DNA from: JAUIET01 sp045106985
Lineage (GTDB): Bacteria; Pseudomonadota; Gammaproteobacteria; Pseudomonadales; JAUIET01
Reading direction: 5' to 3'
Assembly: GCA_045106985.1 (NCBI GenBank)
Contig: JBGCFQ010000011.1
Coordinates: forward strand, 62,001 to 126,000
DNA length: 64,000 bases
Each line of letters opens with the position of its first letter. Position 1 is the first letter of the stretch. Under the pieces are notes generated by a model. The model was not told the DNA's origin. It searched no databases and saw only the letters and a list, made by a program, of their open reading frames with translations. Made by a program: the position numbers and the translations under genes. Positions 16,753-26,534 of the stretch are shown one piece after another.

Positions 16753-18759
16753 TTACTGCAAGGGCTGGGCACGATACCAGATTGGCGACGACCACGCACG
16801 CTCCTGAATGCTCGGCCGATGAGTACTCTTACAACAGGCTTCCAGGCCCTCGCCCATCGTTTCAGGCACTGAGCAATCCACTTGATTAGCATTGCATATA
16901 CGTTGACTCCAGCGGCAAGAAGGGTTCTCCAGGGCACGAGTGTAGTAATAACTACTCTGCTTCGGGTCAAACTCCGGGTCTTGCCAGACAGTGCACAAAT
17001 TAGCGCGACCATTGCCACTGGTCTCACAGGTTTCCAGGTTCACTGTCGCTCCATTGTCAACTGACCCTGCCACCTCAAATACCTTCTCCTGAGAACTACC
17101 GTCCTCTGCAAGCCAACCTTTAATAACTTGCACTCTTTGCAAGGGCTCACCGTACTCGCTATCTCGCTTAGCGGCAATTGCAAACCGGGGACCACTGCTG
17201 TTCGATGTCGTCACAGTTCGCTCTGGAAGATCACCACCCATTGGCACACCACCTTTGTAGCCTTCTGCCACTAAATCAGTGCTATCGCAAAGTGAATCAG
17301 AGTAGTCCCAACCGCCGAAAAATCTAAGCTCTATTCGGGTACCGCTGGTGCCATAGGTCTCTTTGTTGCGCATCGCGTTGAACAAAGCGTCTCTTGTGTT
17401 TTCTTCGGCCCAGATTACCGCTAAGCCACCAGGATTGTACTCAGGGTTATCGGGCAAACCTGGCGGTACAGCGTCTCTGGCCGGTTTTCCAGCGCCGCCT
17501 CCACCCTGAAACAGATCCTCTTCTACCGCTCCAGGAATGGCCAGATGCGTATCAGTGCTGGCAACAAAACCAAATTTGAACGGGTTAACACCAACCCGGT
17601 CTTCTACCCGTAAACCATCACGCAAGGCTTCACGTATGTAACCGTTACCGGGGCCAGGGGCGCCAGCTCTGGGGTTGCTGATATTTGATTCAGACAAAAA
17701 CTCAAATGCGCAGAGTTCGTCGGCCGCCACATCGCCGTAGGACCCAAAGAAACATTCTGAGCTGCCTTTGTGTTGCATCACCTCTATAAGAGGCTCAAGG
17801 CGGGCGCGCTGACTGGCCAGTTTCTCATCAATAGGATCACCTGCATAATCCAGAGTGCTCAGCATATTGCCTCCGCTCATATTTGAGTTATGCGGAATTA
17901 CTAGTACATCACAATTAGTGTCTGCATCCAGGCACTGCTCTTCCAAAGCGCCCCACAAGTGATCTGTTTGGCGACCATCCATCGCACTAATCGGCGAAGG
18001 CGGTACATTTTCATTTCTGAAAATAACATTGCGATGCATATTGCCCTTGCCCGTCGGCCCATTCAGCCCTGTCCATTCATAAGCATTAAAACTAGTGAAT
18101 TCACAAGCATCGCTGCGGTCGTAAGCCTGTTCCGCTGCTTGCTGAGTTTCTTCCCAAACAACGGCGGCCTGCTGCTCACAATGTTGTCCACCCTCTCCGC
18201 AAAACGCCCAACGACCGTCAACGAAGCTCATGCGTGCATTCATCAAGTAGAAAGCCACCCTTGGAAAGTTCTGATACACCTTACATACCCAGCTATTGTA
18301 GCCCTCTAACTCAGGCGTATTGCATATCCTTACCTCACCATATAATTCTGCATGGTCAGTAATGGCGCTAAAGTCCAGTGGCCGCGAAATCTGCTGAGCG
18401 CGAGCACCTCTGCCATCTTCCCCATACGGCTGAAGCTCAACCTTTTCACCTTTCGCAAAACGATAAGCATCAACCGGACGCATTCGCGTACCCTGAGTGC
18501 TAGCGTCTTGGGACAATCCAGTGTGTACATGAGTGTCGCCAAAATAAGGGCGTTTCAGTTCCGTGTACTCGCGACAGGGTTGTCGCTGTTCGGTTATAGA
18601 ATAACTCCGTTCCATGCTCTTTGATGTTACTAACTCATCTGATGCCTCCGCCGCAATCGCGCTCCCCGCTGCGACGGTCAATTCATTAGTTAGTGCCTGC
18701 GTATCAAAGGCTAAAGCCGTAAGCATCACTAGATAACAGCCCAGTAAGTAGTTTTTCAT
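16753..18759 (-). CDS. DUF3604 family exported protein
   Basis: 668 residues from the ATG at 18759 (GAGGG 5 bp upstream; an in-frame TTG at 18777 is less likely). A signal peptide ends near FDTQA. The DUF3604 hallmark is PYFGDTHVHTGLSQDA (about residues 75-90), with DFSAITDHAELYGE, VIPHNSNMSGG and GFVASTDTHLAIPG supplying His/Asp metal ligands of a PHP-like hydrolase fold. A Cys-rich C-terminus (NPSCRWSQRICNANQVDCS) completes it. The enzymatic activity of the family is not established. It is first in the leftward cassette with the parvulin and the HupE/UreJ protein. Confidence 0.9.
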   Translation of the reverse strand: MKNYLLGCYLVMLTALAFDTQALTNELTVAAGSAIAAEASDELVTSKSMERSYSITEQRQPCREYTELKRPYFGDTHVHTGLSQDASTQGTRMRPVDAYRFAKGEKVELQPYGEDGRGARAQQISRPLDFSAITDHAELYGEVRICNTPELEGYNSWVCKVYQNFPRVAFYLMNARMSFVDGRWAFCGEGGQHCEQQAAVVWEETQQAAEQAYDRSDACEFTSFNAYEWTGLNGPTGKGNMHRNVIFRNENVPPSPISAMDGRQTDHLWGALEEQCLDADTNCDVLVIPHNSNMSGGNMLSTLDYAGDPIDEKLASQRARLEPLIEVMQHKGSSECFFGSYGDVAADELCAFEFLSESNISNPRAGAPGPGNGYIREALRDGLRVEDRVGVNPFKFGFVASTDTHLAIPGAVEEDLFQGGGGAGKPARDAVPPGLPDNPEYNPGGLAVIWAEENTRDALFNAMRNKETYGTSGTRIELRFFGGWDYSDSLCDSTDLVAEGYKGGVPMGGDLPERTVTTSNSSGPRFAIAAKRDSEYGEPLQRVQVIKGWLAEDGSSQEKVFEVAGSVDNGATVNLETCETSGNGRANLCTVWQDPEFDPKQSSYYYTRALENPSCRWSQRICNANQVDCSVPETMGEGLEACCKSTHRPSIQERAWSSPIWYRAQPLQ

Positions 18760-18875
18760 TGCGGCCCTCAGCGCCAAAATTACGAACTGCTAAGCTACAG
18801 CATATTGCCCGTTCACGCCTCAATTCCAGCTGACAATAGTGTTAACATGAAACAAAACGATCATTGGGAAACCTC

Positions 18876-21365
18876 GTGGCAATCAGATTTTTCGTAACCT
18901 TATTTTGCTCACTCAGCTTAGCGATAACGCTATCTTCATGCAGCAATTCAAACGACATCAACACCTTTACCGAAGTTGTCCCCGCCCCGCCCGCCCCTGA
19001 GCCACAATTCAGTGCCCAGCTTAGCCGTACAGAATACGGAATACCTCACATCGTTGCAGACGACTGGGGCAGTCTTGGTTATGGCGTTGGGAATGCCTAC
19101 GCAGAAGACAATTACTGCCTGCTTATGCGAGAGATTTTGTTCGCACGCGGCGAGTCAAGTCGCTTTTTGGGAGATGCCGGCAACCAACAATCTGACTTAC
19201 TCTATACGCTGTTGAATGGCGACGAAGCAACTCTGCGTAGCGAGTGGTACGACCCTCAGCCTCAGGAGGTAAAGGACTTGGTGGAAGGTTATGTAGCCGG
19301 TTATAACCGCTACTTTAGAGACACCGGTGCGGCTAATCTCGCTACTGGCGACGAGGGTTGTAGAGATGCGGACTGGGCACGCGAAATAACCGTTATCGAT
19401 TTAATGCAATACCTGAAAAAGCTAACCCTACAAGGCAGTACCGACAATGGCACAATACGCCGCATCATTACCGACGTGGAAGCCCCGCCGTCTTTAGCTA
19501 GCTCAACCGCCAGCAAGAAGGCTCTGGCCAATGCGCCTGCTCGCTTACCTGCGATGTTTTCAAAAATGCACGACCCTTCGGCAAGCGGCAGTAATGCAAT
19601 AGCCGTCGGCCGAGATTTCTCTCAAACGGGTGCGGGCATATTATTGGGCAACCCACACCAACCATGGCAAGGCACTGGTCAGTTTTATATGATTCACCTG
19701 ACCATTCCTGGCGTGTACGACGCAATGGGCGCAACCCTGCACGGCATACCAGTGGTATCTATCGGCTTCAATAAAGATGTGGCGTGGACACATACAGTCA
19801 GCTTCGCCAATCGCCTTACCCTTTATGAGCTGCAGCTTAATCCCGATAATCCTCTGCAATACTCATACGACGGAGAAATGCGTGACATAACATCCGAAAC
19901 TGTCGACATTCAGGTGTTGCAAGGTGACGGAAGTCTAAGCACAGTCAGTAAAACATTTTACAGTTCGCATTACGGATTAATGGTTGATCTCGCCAGCCAG
20001 AGTCCTCTTATTGGCGGTTGGCCGATTGGATTCTCAGGCACAGCTTTTAGTGTGCGGGACGCCAATCTCGACAATACTATGGGCATTGGCCAATGGATAG
20101 AAGCTGGTCAAGCTACCAATATCAGTGAATTCAGCGATGCTCTTAAAGGTATTGCATTTCCCTGGGTTCATACCATTGCGGCCGATCGAAATGGCGACGC
20201 CTTCTATGGCGATATCTCTAGCATTCCTCATGTAGACCAAGCCAAATTGGATGACTGTGTATCGGGGCCTGTTGCACCGCTTCTAACGGCTGCAACAGGT
20301 AGCCTGATCATTGCGCTGGATGGCAGTCGAAGTGCATGCGAGTGGGGCAACGATGCCGACACGCCTGAAGGTCGAAACGTATTCGGTTATGACGCTCTGC
20401 CGAAATTGTTTAGTACGGAGTATGTAGCCAACAGCAACAACAGTTACTGGGTCAGCAATGCAGACAGCCCTTTGACCGGTTTTCCTATTATTATGGGGGC
20501 TCTAGGTGGTGAAAATGAGCAGCAATTCCTTCGCACGCGCATCACCCACCAAATGGTTGCAGAACGCATGAACGCCAGCGATGGCCTTGGTGCAGCACCG
20601 GGTTTCACGCTAGCCAACATGAAAGAGTTAATGTACTCAAATAGAGTACTTGGCGCAGAAGTCGCTTTGGATGACGTGCTCGCTGAATGTCCAATTGCAG
20701 ATCCAAGCTTAGATGCCGGGGTAGTAGTACGAGCAAATCAAGCCTGCACCCTCTTGGCCGCGTGGGACCGCCGCACCAATATAGACAGTGACGGAGCCCA
20801 GGTGTTTACCGAATTCTGGCGTGAGCTAAAACGCGACTTCGATCCGGCCAGCGCATTAGAAATTGAACAGCAAGATCTTTGGACGATTGATTTCAATCCC
20901 GCAGACCCAATCGCCACGCCTTCTGGCTTTGCCTTAGCTGAGGGCACCAATTACCAACGTATCGCTGAGGCTTTGAGTAAAGCCATCGAAAATTTGGAAA
21001 CTGCGAATGTTGACCCCGGCGCTCCGTTTGGAGAAGTTCAATTTGCAGAACGAAATGGTGTGCGCATTCCTATTCATGGCGGCCTTGATGACATGGGCGT
21101 ATTCGGCGTTATCAAAGGCGGCTTAAGCGATGGTGGCTACCGAAGCATTAATGGGGGCAACACCTACATTCAGGCAGTGAGTTGGGATGACACTGAGTGT
21201 CCTTTAGCTGAAGGGATTTTGGTGCCTTCACTATCCAACGACCCCGAATCTGATCATTTCAGTGACCAGACTGAAGCGTACAGCAATAAAGAATGGATTC
21301 AGTTTCCTTTTTGCGAAAGCGATGTAGAAGCGCAAGAAATCAGCTCATCCCTCTTAGAGGAGTAG
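18876..21365 (+). CDS. Penicillin acylase family lipoprotein (Ntn hydrolase)
   Basis: 829 residues from the GTG at 18876 (GGGA upstream); an in-frame TTG at 18864 would add four residues. The signal peptide carries lipobox LSSC. Family motifs are RTEYGIPHIVADDWGSLGYGVGNAYAEDNYC in the alpha part, a linker, and GSNAIAVG where the autoprocessing nucleophile Ser should begin the beta chain. NPHQPW, HGIPVVSIGFNKDVAWTHTVS and NSNNSYWVSNADSP follow. Such enzymes hydrolyse amides including beta-lactams, acyl-homoserine lactones and aculeacin; substrate here is unknown. Lipid anchoring suggests a periplasmic location. Confidence 0.9.
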   Translation: MAIRFFVTLFCSLSLAITLSSCSNSNDINTFTEVVPAPPAPEPQFSAQLSRTEYGIPHIVADDWGSLGYGVGNAYAEDNYCLLMREILFARGESSRFLGDAGNQQSDLLYTLLNGDEATLRSEWYDPQPQEVKDLVEGYVAGYNRYFRDTGAANLATGDEGCRDADWAREITVIDLMQYLKKLTLQGSTDNGTIRRIITDVEAPPSLASSTASKKALANAPARLPAMFSKMHDPSASGSNAIAVGRDFSQTGAGILLGNPHQPWQGTGQFYMIHLTIPGVYDAMGATLHGIPVVSIGFNKDVAWTHTVSFANRLTLYELQLNPDNPLQYSYDGEMRDITSETVDIQVLQGDGSLSTVSKTFYSSHYGLMVDLASQSPLIGGWPIGFSGTAFSVRDANLDNTMGIGQWIEAGQATNISEFSDALKGIAFPWVHTIAADRNGDAFYGDISSIPHVDQAKLDDCVSGPVAPLLTAATGSLIIALDGSRSACEWGNDADTPEGRNVFGYDALPKLFSTEYVANSNNSYWVSNADSPLTGFPIIMGALGGENEQQFLRTRITHQMVAERMNASDGLGAAPGFTLANMKELMYSNRVLGAEVALDDVLAECPIADPSLDAGVVVRANQACTLLAAWDRRTNIDSDGAQVFTEFWRELKRDFDPASALEIEQQDLWTIDFNPADPIATPSGFALAEGTNYQRIAEALSKAIENLETANVDPGAPFGEVQFAERNGVRIPIHGGLDDMGVFGVIKGGLSDGGYRSINGGNTYIQAVSWDDTECPLAEGILVPSLSNDPESDHFSDQTEAYSNKEWIQFPFCESDVEAQEISSSLLEE

Positions 21366-21438
21366 CGCAGGGAATCTCTGCAATGCAGCCGAAAAGACTA
21401 TCGATAAAACCTACCACTAACAGACGAATGGAGCCGTG

Positions 21439-22563
21439 ATGCTAAGCAAATTCGACGACTTTCCTATACATCAAACTTCTAGCCCAGTAGCACAAAGAGA
21501 CACCAGTGACCGCTACGCCTATGATCGCTACTGGTATAACGGCCATGCTAAAGACGGCGAGTTCTATTTTGGTGTTGGCCTGTGTCGTTACCCAAACCTT
21601 GGCATTCTGGATTGCGGTTTTAGCTTGGTAATAGATGGGGTGCAGCACGCTTTTCATGGCTCTAGGCGCGCGCCGGATGAACCGAGCTGCTTGCAGATCG
21701 GCCCTTATGAGATGAACATTCTTGAACCCATGGGTCGCCACAGGCTGGTCATTGGACCTAATGATACAGGCATTGAATGCGATCTCACCTTTACGCCGCG
21801 AACGGCCTGTATCGAAGAGGGACACCAGAGCTTACGCAATGCACGCCATATCGTGATGGAAGCAACAAGGCTTGACCAGTTTGGCTACTGGCACGGAGTT
21901 ATACGCTACGACGGTAAAGAGCTGAAGGTCGACCAGCGCAACACGTACGGTTTGAAAGACAGATCCTGGGGAATACGACCTGTCGGCGACGCTTATACAG
22001 GTGGCGCGCCGTTAGACGAATTTCAAGCGGTTCATTTTATGTGGGCGCCAATTCACTGGGAAGATCAATGCACCTTGGCTGGCATGTTCGAAGACGATAG
22101 TGGTTTTCAGTGGCACACTGACCAAGGAATACTTCCTACCTATGCAAATCACGAAGATATTCCTGGAACCGTTGATCCCAGCGCCAGCACTTGGCAGGGT
22201 ATCGTTAACCATAACATTGCGTGCCACCCAGGTACGCGCCAAGCAAAGAGTGCAAGCGTCACCATGCATGACAGATCTGGAGAAAGCATGGAAATCACAC
22301 TTGAGCCTTTGCTACTCTTCCGTATGAAAGGTATTGGTTATCAGCATCCTGAATGGGGCCACGGAAAATGGCAAGGTGAATTGGCCATTGGCGGGGAAAG
22401 CTGGAAAATTGATGACGTAGACCCTCTCGCACTGGAGAACATTCATATCCAGCAAGTTGTGCGAGCAAGCTGTGGCAACAAAGTAGGAGTTGGAGTGTTA
22501 GAACAGCTACATATTGGTCCACACCAGCACATGGGCTTTAAAGACTGGTTTGACGGCGCATAA
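21439..22563 (+). CDS. Uncharacterised 374-residue protein
   Basis: No function recognised. GGAG at 21430 places the start at the ATG at 21439. No signal peptide or TM segment is seen. The sequence is rich in Trp, Gly and aromatic residues in a beta-rich pattern (RYWYNGHAKDGEFYFGVGLCRYPNLG, then RSWGIRPVGD, FMWAPIHWEDQC, HPEWGHGKWQGELAIGGESW). This recalls lipocalin-like or CrtC-type two-barrel proteins, but the similarity is impressionistic. It follows the acylase by 73 bp on the same strand, and co-expression is plausible. Confidence 0.8.
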   Translation: MLSKFDDFPIHQTSSPVAQRDTSDRYAYDRYWYNGHAKDGEFYFGVGLCRYPNLGILDCGFSLVIDGVQHAFHGSRRAPDEPSCLQIGPYEMNILEPMGRHRLVIGPNDTGIECDLTFTPRTACIEEGHQSLRNARHIVMEATRLDQFGYWHGVIRYDGKELKVDQRNTYGLKDRSWGIRPVGDAYTGGAPLDEFQAVHFMWAPIHWEDQCTLAGMFEDDSGFQWHTDQGILPTYANHEDIPGTVDPSASTWQGIVNHNIACHPGTRQAKSASVTMHDRSGESMEITLEPLLLFRMKGIGYQHPEWGHGKWQGELAIGGESWKIDDVDPLALENIHIQQVVRASCGNKVGVGVLEQLHIGPHQHMGFKDWFDGA

Positions 22564-22602
22564 CTAGCAGGTCCAGCGAATCAACGATCATTGTGACTCG
22601 CT

Positions 22603-22630
22603 GGTGACTTCTTAACAGTAAGGAGTCACC
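22603..22630. terminator. Convergent terminator-like hairpin
   Basis: Arms GGTGACTTCTTA and TAAGGAGTCACC form a 12-bp stem with one T-G pair and loop ACAG. It lies in the 81-bp gap between the converging 374-residue protein and barrel genes. A weaker hairpin (CCAGCGA/TCGCTGG) precedes it. Confidence 0.55.
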
Positions 22631-22644
22631 TGGGTCGATTAAGC

Positions 22645-23910
22645 TCAAAAGTGATAGGTAAAGTCGAGCTGAATCAAGTCATCATCACGAACCGGGGCAA
22701 AGAGGTGGTCTGAGTCGATCGCAGAGAACACTCTGGCCTCTAAACCCACTACCCACTGATCGTTCAGTCTTCTGTTTCCTTCAATAATGCAGAACCTGGC
22801 AGAGCTGTCCATGTCCAATGCACACCCTGCAAGCAGCTCGGATCCCTGCATATCATTGAAGCCGAATCTACCACCAACAAAAACGTCGTTGTCAGGCCCT
22901 ACTTGGGATAAGGGCTGATTCAGCCGCAGAGACAGGGATTGATTATCTTGAGCACGCTGGTCATAGGAGTATTCAAGCAGTAAACCAATATCAGCATCAG
23001 TGCCGAACACCGAATACAAAGAGTATTCAAAGCCTGCGGTGCTGGCTGAGTAGCTCTGCCCCTGACCGCTGCGGTGTATTGCTTCAAGCTTCCAAAGCCA
23101 GGCGCCCAGAGTTGCCTGCACATCGATTCCTAACTGATCAATCTGATCGTAAAACGGCCTTAGCATTGGGCCGCGATCAGATAGGCTTTCAGCGGAGATC
23201 AGAAACCTCGGCTCACGGCTTGTCCCCCTAAAATAGGACAGGCCGATATCAAAATTACCAAGTACCTTAGACCATCGCAGAGCCAAGTCAGTATGTAAAT
23301 CTCGCGCAGAAGATTCGTAAAGTGGCTGAGCAGTGTCTACCAGAAAACCTGAAAACCGCCCCTTAGCACTAGGGTATTTGCGCTCACGGAAACCTGGCAT
23401 CACCAGCACATCTAGCGTGCCCCACTGCTTTATCCAGCGAAGCATTGCCATCGGTTGGCCCAGTTTGTCTTCACCATCAAGGTTCTCCACGCCATCGGTT
23501 TGGTTGATCACATCGACCAAATGCAGTGACTCTGTAACTCCCCAAAAGAGTGTGGAAACACCCAACTTGAGCTCCCACTCATTGCCAGTATGCCTCCAAT
23601 GGAATTCGCGCAGGTCTGCATGATTTCGTTCTGGATCGTGTTGATCTACGCGAAGAAACGGCTCGAACACCAGTGCATCTTTGCGTTCGTTCCAGTCGAC
23701 ATAATATTCAGGCAGGAAGTAAGCGGATGCATTAAAGCCGTCAAACTGCTCACTGAAGGCAGCATTGCTAGTGAAGTAACGTAGCTCAATACCTGCCTCC
23801 CCAGTCCAGTCTCCGAAGCAGAATGGTGAGATTAGGAATAGTTTGATTATTAAGCAAGGGCCTAGCTTGCAGCGAGCTTTTTCGACTATCAACCGAGTAA
23901 ATCCAGACAT
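22645..23910 (-). CDS. Outer-membrane beta-barrel protein
   Basis: 421 residues from the ATG at 23910; longer upstream frames run into the divergent MAPEG gene and are rejected. The N-terminus (KLGPCLIIKLFLISPFCFGDW) looks like a signal peptide. The mature protein alternates hydrophobic and polar residues with many aromatic residues and ends LDFTYHF, a typical terminal Phe signal for outer-membrane assembly. Segments such as FFRVDQHD-like strands, LKLGVSTLFWGVTESLHLVDVINQTDG and MLRWIKQWGTLDVLVMPGFRER suggest a porin-like barrel of about 18 strands. Specific function unknown. Confidence 0.78.
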   Translation of the reverse strand: MSGFTRLIVEKARCKLGPCLIIKLFLISPFCFGDWTGEAGIELRYFTSNAAFSEQFDGFNASAYFLPEYYVDWNERKDALVFEPFLRVDQHDPERNHADLREFHWRHTGNEWELKLGVSTLFWGVTESLHLVDVINQTDGVENLDGEDKLGQPMAMLRWIKQWGTLDVLVMPGFRERKYPSAKGRFSGFLVDTAQPLYESSARDLHTDLALRWSKVLGNFDIGLSYFRGTSREPRFLISAESLSDRGPMLRPFYDQIDQLGIDVQATLGAWLWKLEAIHRSGQGQSYSASTAGFEYSLYSVFGTDADIGLLLEYSYDQRAQDNQSLSLRLNQPLSQVGPDNDVFVGGRFGFNDMQGSELLAGCALDMDSSARFCIIEGNRRLNDQWVVGLEARVFSAIDSDHLFAPVRDDDLIQLDFTYHF

Positions 23911-23980
23911 TGCGTTGTGAAAGGGACGGAGGAACTGATAGTATCCGGTCCGAATAATAAAATAGAGAGGTAGCAGTACT

Positions 23981-24394
23981 GTGGAACAAACAGCCATTTT
24001 TACACCATTTCTGGGCATGTTGTTGTTAACCTTTGCTGTCTGGATATTCATGTACATTAAACGGCTTGCATTTCTAAGCGCTGAGAACATAGACCCCCAA
24101 ACGATAAGCACACCCGACAAGCTGGCCAGCATCATTCCTGAGGCTGTGAACAATCCGGCCAATAATCTCAAAAACCTTTTTGAGCTGCCGGTTCTATTCT
24201 ACGCGATATGCCTTTACCTTTATGCCACTCAGCAAGTTGACACAACCTATCTATACGCCGCTTATATATTTTTCGTTTTTCGCGCCCTACACAGTATTGT
24301 GCAATGCACCTTTAACAAAGTAATGGTTCGTTTCAGCGTTTATGCGGTGTCTTCAGTCGCCCTTTGGGTAATGATTGTAAAGGCTGCACTCTAG
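23981..24394 (+). CDS. MAPEG family membrane protein
   Basis: 137 residues with four hydrophobic helices: FLGMLLLTFAVWIFMYI, a middle helix after the conserved NNPANNLKNLFELPVLFYAICLYLY, YLYAAYIFFVFRALHSIVQ, and VSSVALWVMIV. This matches bacterial MAPEG proteins (membrane-associated eicosanoid/glutathione metabolism). The substrate is not known. The start is GTG with GAGAGG upstream. It is divergent from the barrel protein and converges on S-formylglutathione hydrolase. Confidence 0.85.
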   Translation: MEQTAIFTPFLGMLLLTFAVWIFMYIKRLAFLSAENIDPQTISTPDKLASIIPEAVNNPANNLKNLFELPVLFYAICLYLYATQQVDTTYLYAAYIFFVFRALHSIVQCTFNKVMVRFSVYAVSSVALWVMIVKAAL

Positions 24395-24424
24395 TTCGTA
24401 CCTTACGCAGTGTGAGGTACGAAC
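24394..24424. terminator. Convergent terminator-like hairpin
   Basis: A perfect 10-bp inverted repeat, GTTCGTACCT and AGGTACGAAC, around an 11-nt loop. It begins at the last base of the MAPEG stop codon and faces the end of the S-formylglutathione hydrolase gene. Confidence 0.5.
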
Positions 24425-24482
24425 TTGTAGCGTTGCACCCCAATGCGCGTCAAAGTCAACATAAGCGCGCCTAACACTCTAG

Positions 24483-25337
24483 CTACAGCGGCACATCGGC
24501 CACGCCTAAGTGCTGCGCGTGAAACTGCAGGTGTTCACCGATAAAACTCGCTATAAAATAGTAGCTATGATCGTACCCTGGCTGCATTCTTATGCGCATA
24601 GGATAATCGTTGCTATGCGATGCATTAATCAGCAATTCGGTTTTTAACTGCTCAGCAAGAAAATTATCGGCATCACCCTGATCAACTAATACTGGCAAGC
24701 GTTCAGTCGCTTGAGCCACAAGTTCGACCGTATCGTATTGTTCCCAGGCAATGCGATCATCACCACAATAATTACTTAATGCTTTTTCGCCCCAGGGACA
24801 TTGCATAGGTGCACAAATAGGCGAGAAAGCTGAAACCGATTGATATTTCTTAGGGTTTTTTAGAGCTATGGTAAGCGCGCCGTGACCACCCATTGAATGT
24901 CCGGAAATTGATGTCCGCGTTGTATCCAGGGGCAAGCTGCTATTAAGTAGCGAGGGTAATTCCTGAACAACATAGTCGTACATTTTGTAGTTAGACGCCC
25001 ATGGTTGCTCAGTCGCATTAACATAAAATCCTGCGCCCAAACCAAAATCGTAGGCTTGCTCGGCATCATCAGGAATACCTTCGCCGCGCGGGCTCGTATC
25101 GGGCGCGACAATTGCTATCCCGTATTGGGCTGCGTATCGTTGTGCGCCGGCTTTGGTTACAAAATTTTCGTCAGTACACGTCAAACCAGAAAGCCAATAC
25201 AGAACGGGCACGGGGCCCGCCAGCGCTTGCGGCGGCAAGTACACCGCCAATTCCATGTCACACGCTAAGGCTTCAGAGCGGTGACGATAACGCCGCTGTT
25301 CGCCGCCAAATATTTTTACACTCGACAATTGCTCCAT
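24483..25337 (-). CDS. fghA: S-formylglutathione hydrolase
   Basis: 284-residue esterase D-type enzyme. The nucleophile elbow is GHSMGGHGALTIAL, with the acid in DQGDADNF and His in GYDHSYYFI. VLYWLSGLTCTDENF and IVAPDTSPRG are conserved in FghA. It hydrolyses S-formylglutathione to formate and glutathione, the second step of glutathione-dependent formaldehyde detoxification. Its ATG shares one base with the stop codon of the upstream frmA-type gene, so the two are translationally coupled. Confidence 0.96.
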   Translation of the reverse strand: MEQLSSVKIFGGEQRRYRHRSEALACDMELAVYLPPQALAGPVPVLYWLSGLTCTDENFVTKAGAQRYAAQYGIAIVAPDTSPRGEGIPDDAEQAYDFGLGAGFYVNATEQPWASNYKMYDYVVQELPSLLNSSLPLDTTRTSISGHSMGGHGALTIALKNPKKYQSVSAFSPICAPMQCPWGEKALSNYCGDDRIAWEQYDTVELVAQATERLPVLVDQGDADNFLAEQLKTELLINASHSNDYPMRIRMQPGYDHSYYFIASFIGEHLQFHAQHLGVADVPL

Positions 25338-26446
25338 TAGTCGAACGTCACTACAGAGCGAATACTTTCGCCCGAATGCATAAGGTCGAATGCCTTATTG
25401 ATATCGTTGAGTGGCATAGTGTGCGTAATGAGATCGTCAATATTGATTTTCCCTTCCATGTACCAGTCAACAATTTTTGGAACGTCTGTTCGGCCTCTAG
25501 CACCACCGAAAGCGGTGCCTTTCCAAGACCGGCCCGTTACCAACTGAAATGGTCGCGTCGCTATTTCCTGCCCTGCTCCGGCCACACCAACAATGCAGCT
25601 TTCGCCCCAACCTTTATGGCAGCACTCTAAAGCCTGGCGCATTGTGTTTACGTTGCCAATACATTCGAAACTGTAATCGACACCGCCATTGGTCATGTCA
25701 ATTAAAGTACTTACAACGTCAGCGTGCTCCTTAGGGTTAACGAAATCGGTCATGCCGAATTTTTTCGCTAATTCAACTTTTGAAGGATTTATATCTACGC
25801 CAATAATACGGCGTGCGCCTACCATTTTTGCGCCCTGAATTACGTTCAGTCCAATGCCACCTAAACCAAACACAGCCACCGTGCTACCCAGCTCAACCTT
25901 CATAGTGAAAGCAACCGCACCAATACCTGTTGTTACACCACAACCTATGTAACAAATTTTGTCGAACGGAGCATCCTCACGAACTTTGGCAACCGCTATT
26001 TCAGGCAACACCGTGAAATTAGAAAAAGTAGAGCACCCCATGTAATGGAAAACTTCCTTACCATCTACTGTAAAACGGCTGCTGCCGTCGGGCATTAAAC
26101 CAGCGCCTTGAGTAGTACGAATGGACTGACAAAGATTGGTTTTTGGATGCAGGCAGAAATCACACTCTCTGCATTCGGGCGTATAAAGCGGAATTACGTG
26201 GTCACCGGGCTTAACAGAGGTAACGCCTTCACCCACTTCTTGAACTATTCCTGCGCCCTCATGGCCAAGAATGGCGGGGAAAATACCTTCAGGGTCATCG
26301 CCCGATAAGGTAAAAGCATCCGTGTGGCAAACGCCGGTAGCCTTTATTTCCACAAGAACCTCGCCCGCTCTAGGACCTTGAAGTTCAGCATCAACTATTT
26401 CTAGTGGCTTGCCAGCCTCGAACGCGACGGCCGCTTTTGTTCTCAT
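25337..26446 (-). CDS. frmA: S-(hydroxymethyl)glutathione dehydrogenase / class III alcohol dehydrogenase
   Basis: 369 residues. Catalytic zinc ligands lie in GVCHTDAFTLSG and LGHEGAG, and the structural zinc loop is PECRECDFCLHPKTNLC. The NAD-binding motif is FGLGGIGLNVI. GCGVTTGIGAV and RTTQGAGLMPDGSSRF are class III-specific. It oxidises S-hydroxymethylglutathione (formaldehyde plus GSH) to S-formylglutathione. AAGGAG lies 8 bp before the ATG. No FrmR-type regulator is adjacent. The pair would handle formaldehyde from oxidative demethylation, such as that encoded at 55-64 kb. Confidence 0.97.
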   Translation of the reverse strand: MRTKAAVAFEAGKPLEIVDAELQGPRAGEVLVEIKATGVCHTDAFTLSGDDPEGIFPAILGHEGAGIVQEVGEGVTSVKPGDHVIPLYTPECRECDFCLHPKTNLCQSIRTTQGAGLMPDGSSRFTVDGKEVFHYMGCSTFSNFTVLPEIAVAKVREDAPFDKICYIGCGVTTGIGAVAFTMKVELGSTVAVFGLGGIGLNVIQGAKMVGARRIIGVDINPSKVELAKKFGMTDFVNPKEHADVVSTLIDMTNGGVDYSFECIGNVNTMRQALECCHKGWGESCIVGVAGAGQEIATRPFQLVTGRSWKGTAFGGARGRTDVPKIVDWYMEGKINIDDLITHTMPLNDINKAFDLMHSGESIRSVVTFD

Positions 26447-26534
26447 CAGTGTGCTCCTTGTTTGATCGTTTCGTAGCTTAATAACTGAGGTGGCCGTTTA
26501 TTGTAACGACCGGCTTACTCGATTTTTGCAAGTC

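Noticed and set aside
23911..24171. 87-residue N-terminal extension of the outer-membrane barrel frame
   Set aside because: It overlaps the divergent MAPEG start, has no signal-peptide logic, and a proper signal follows the ATG at 23910.
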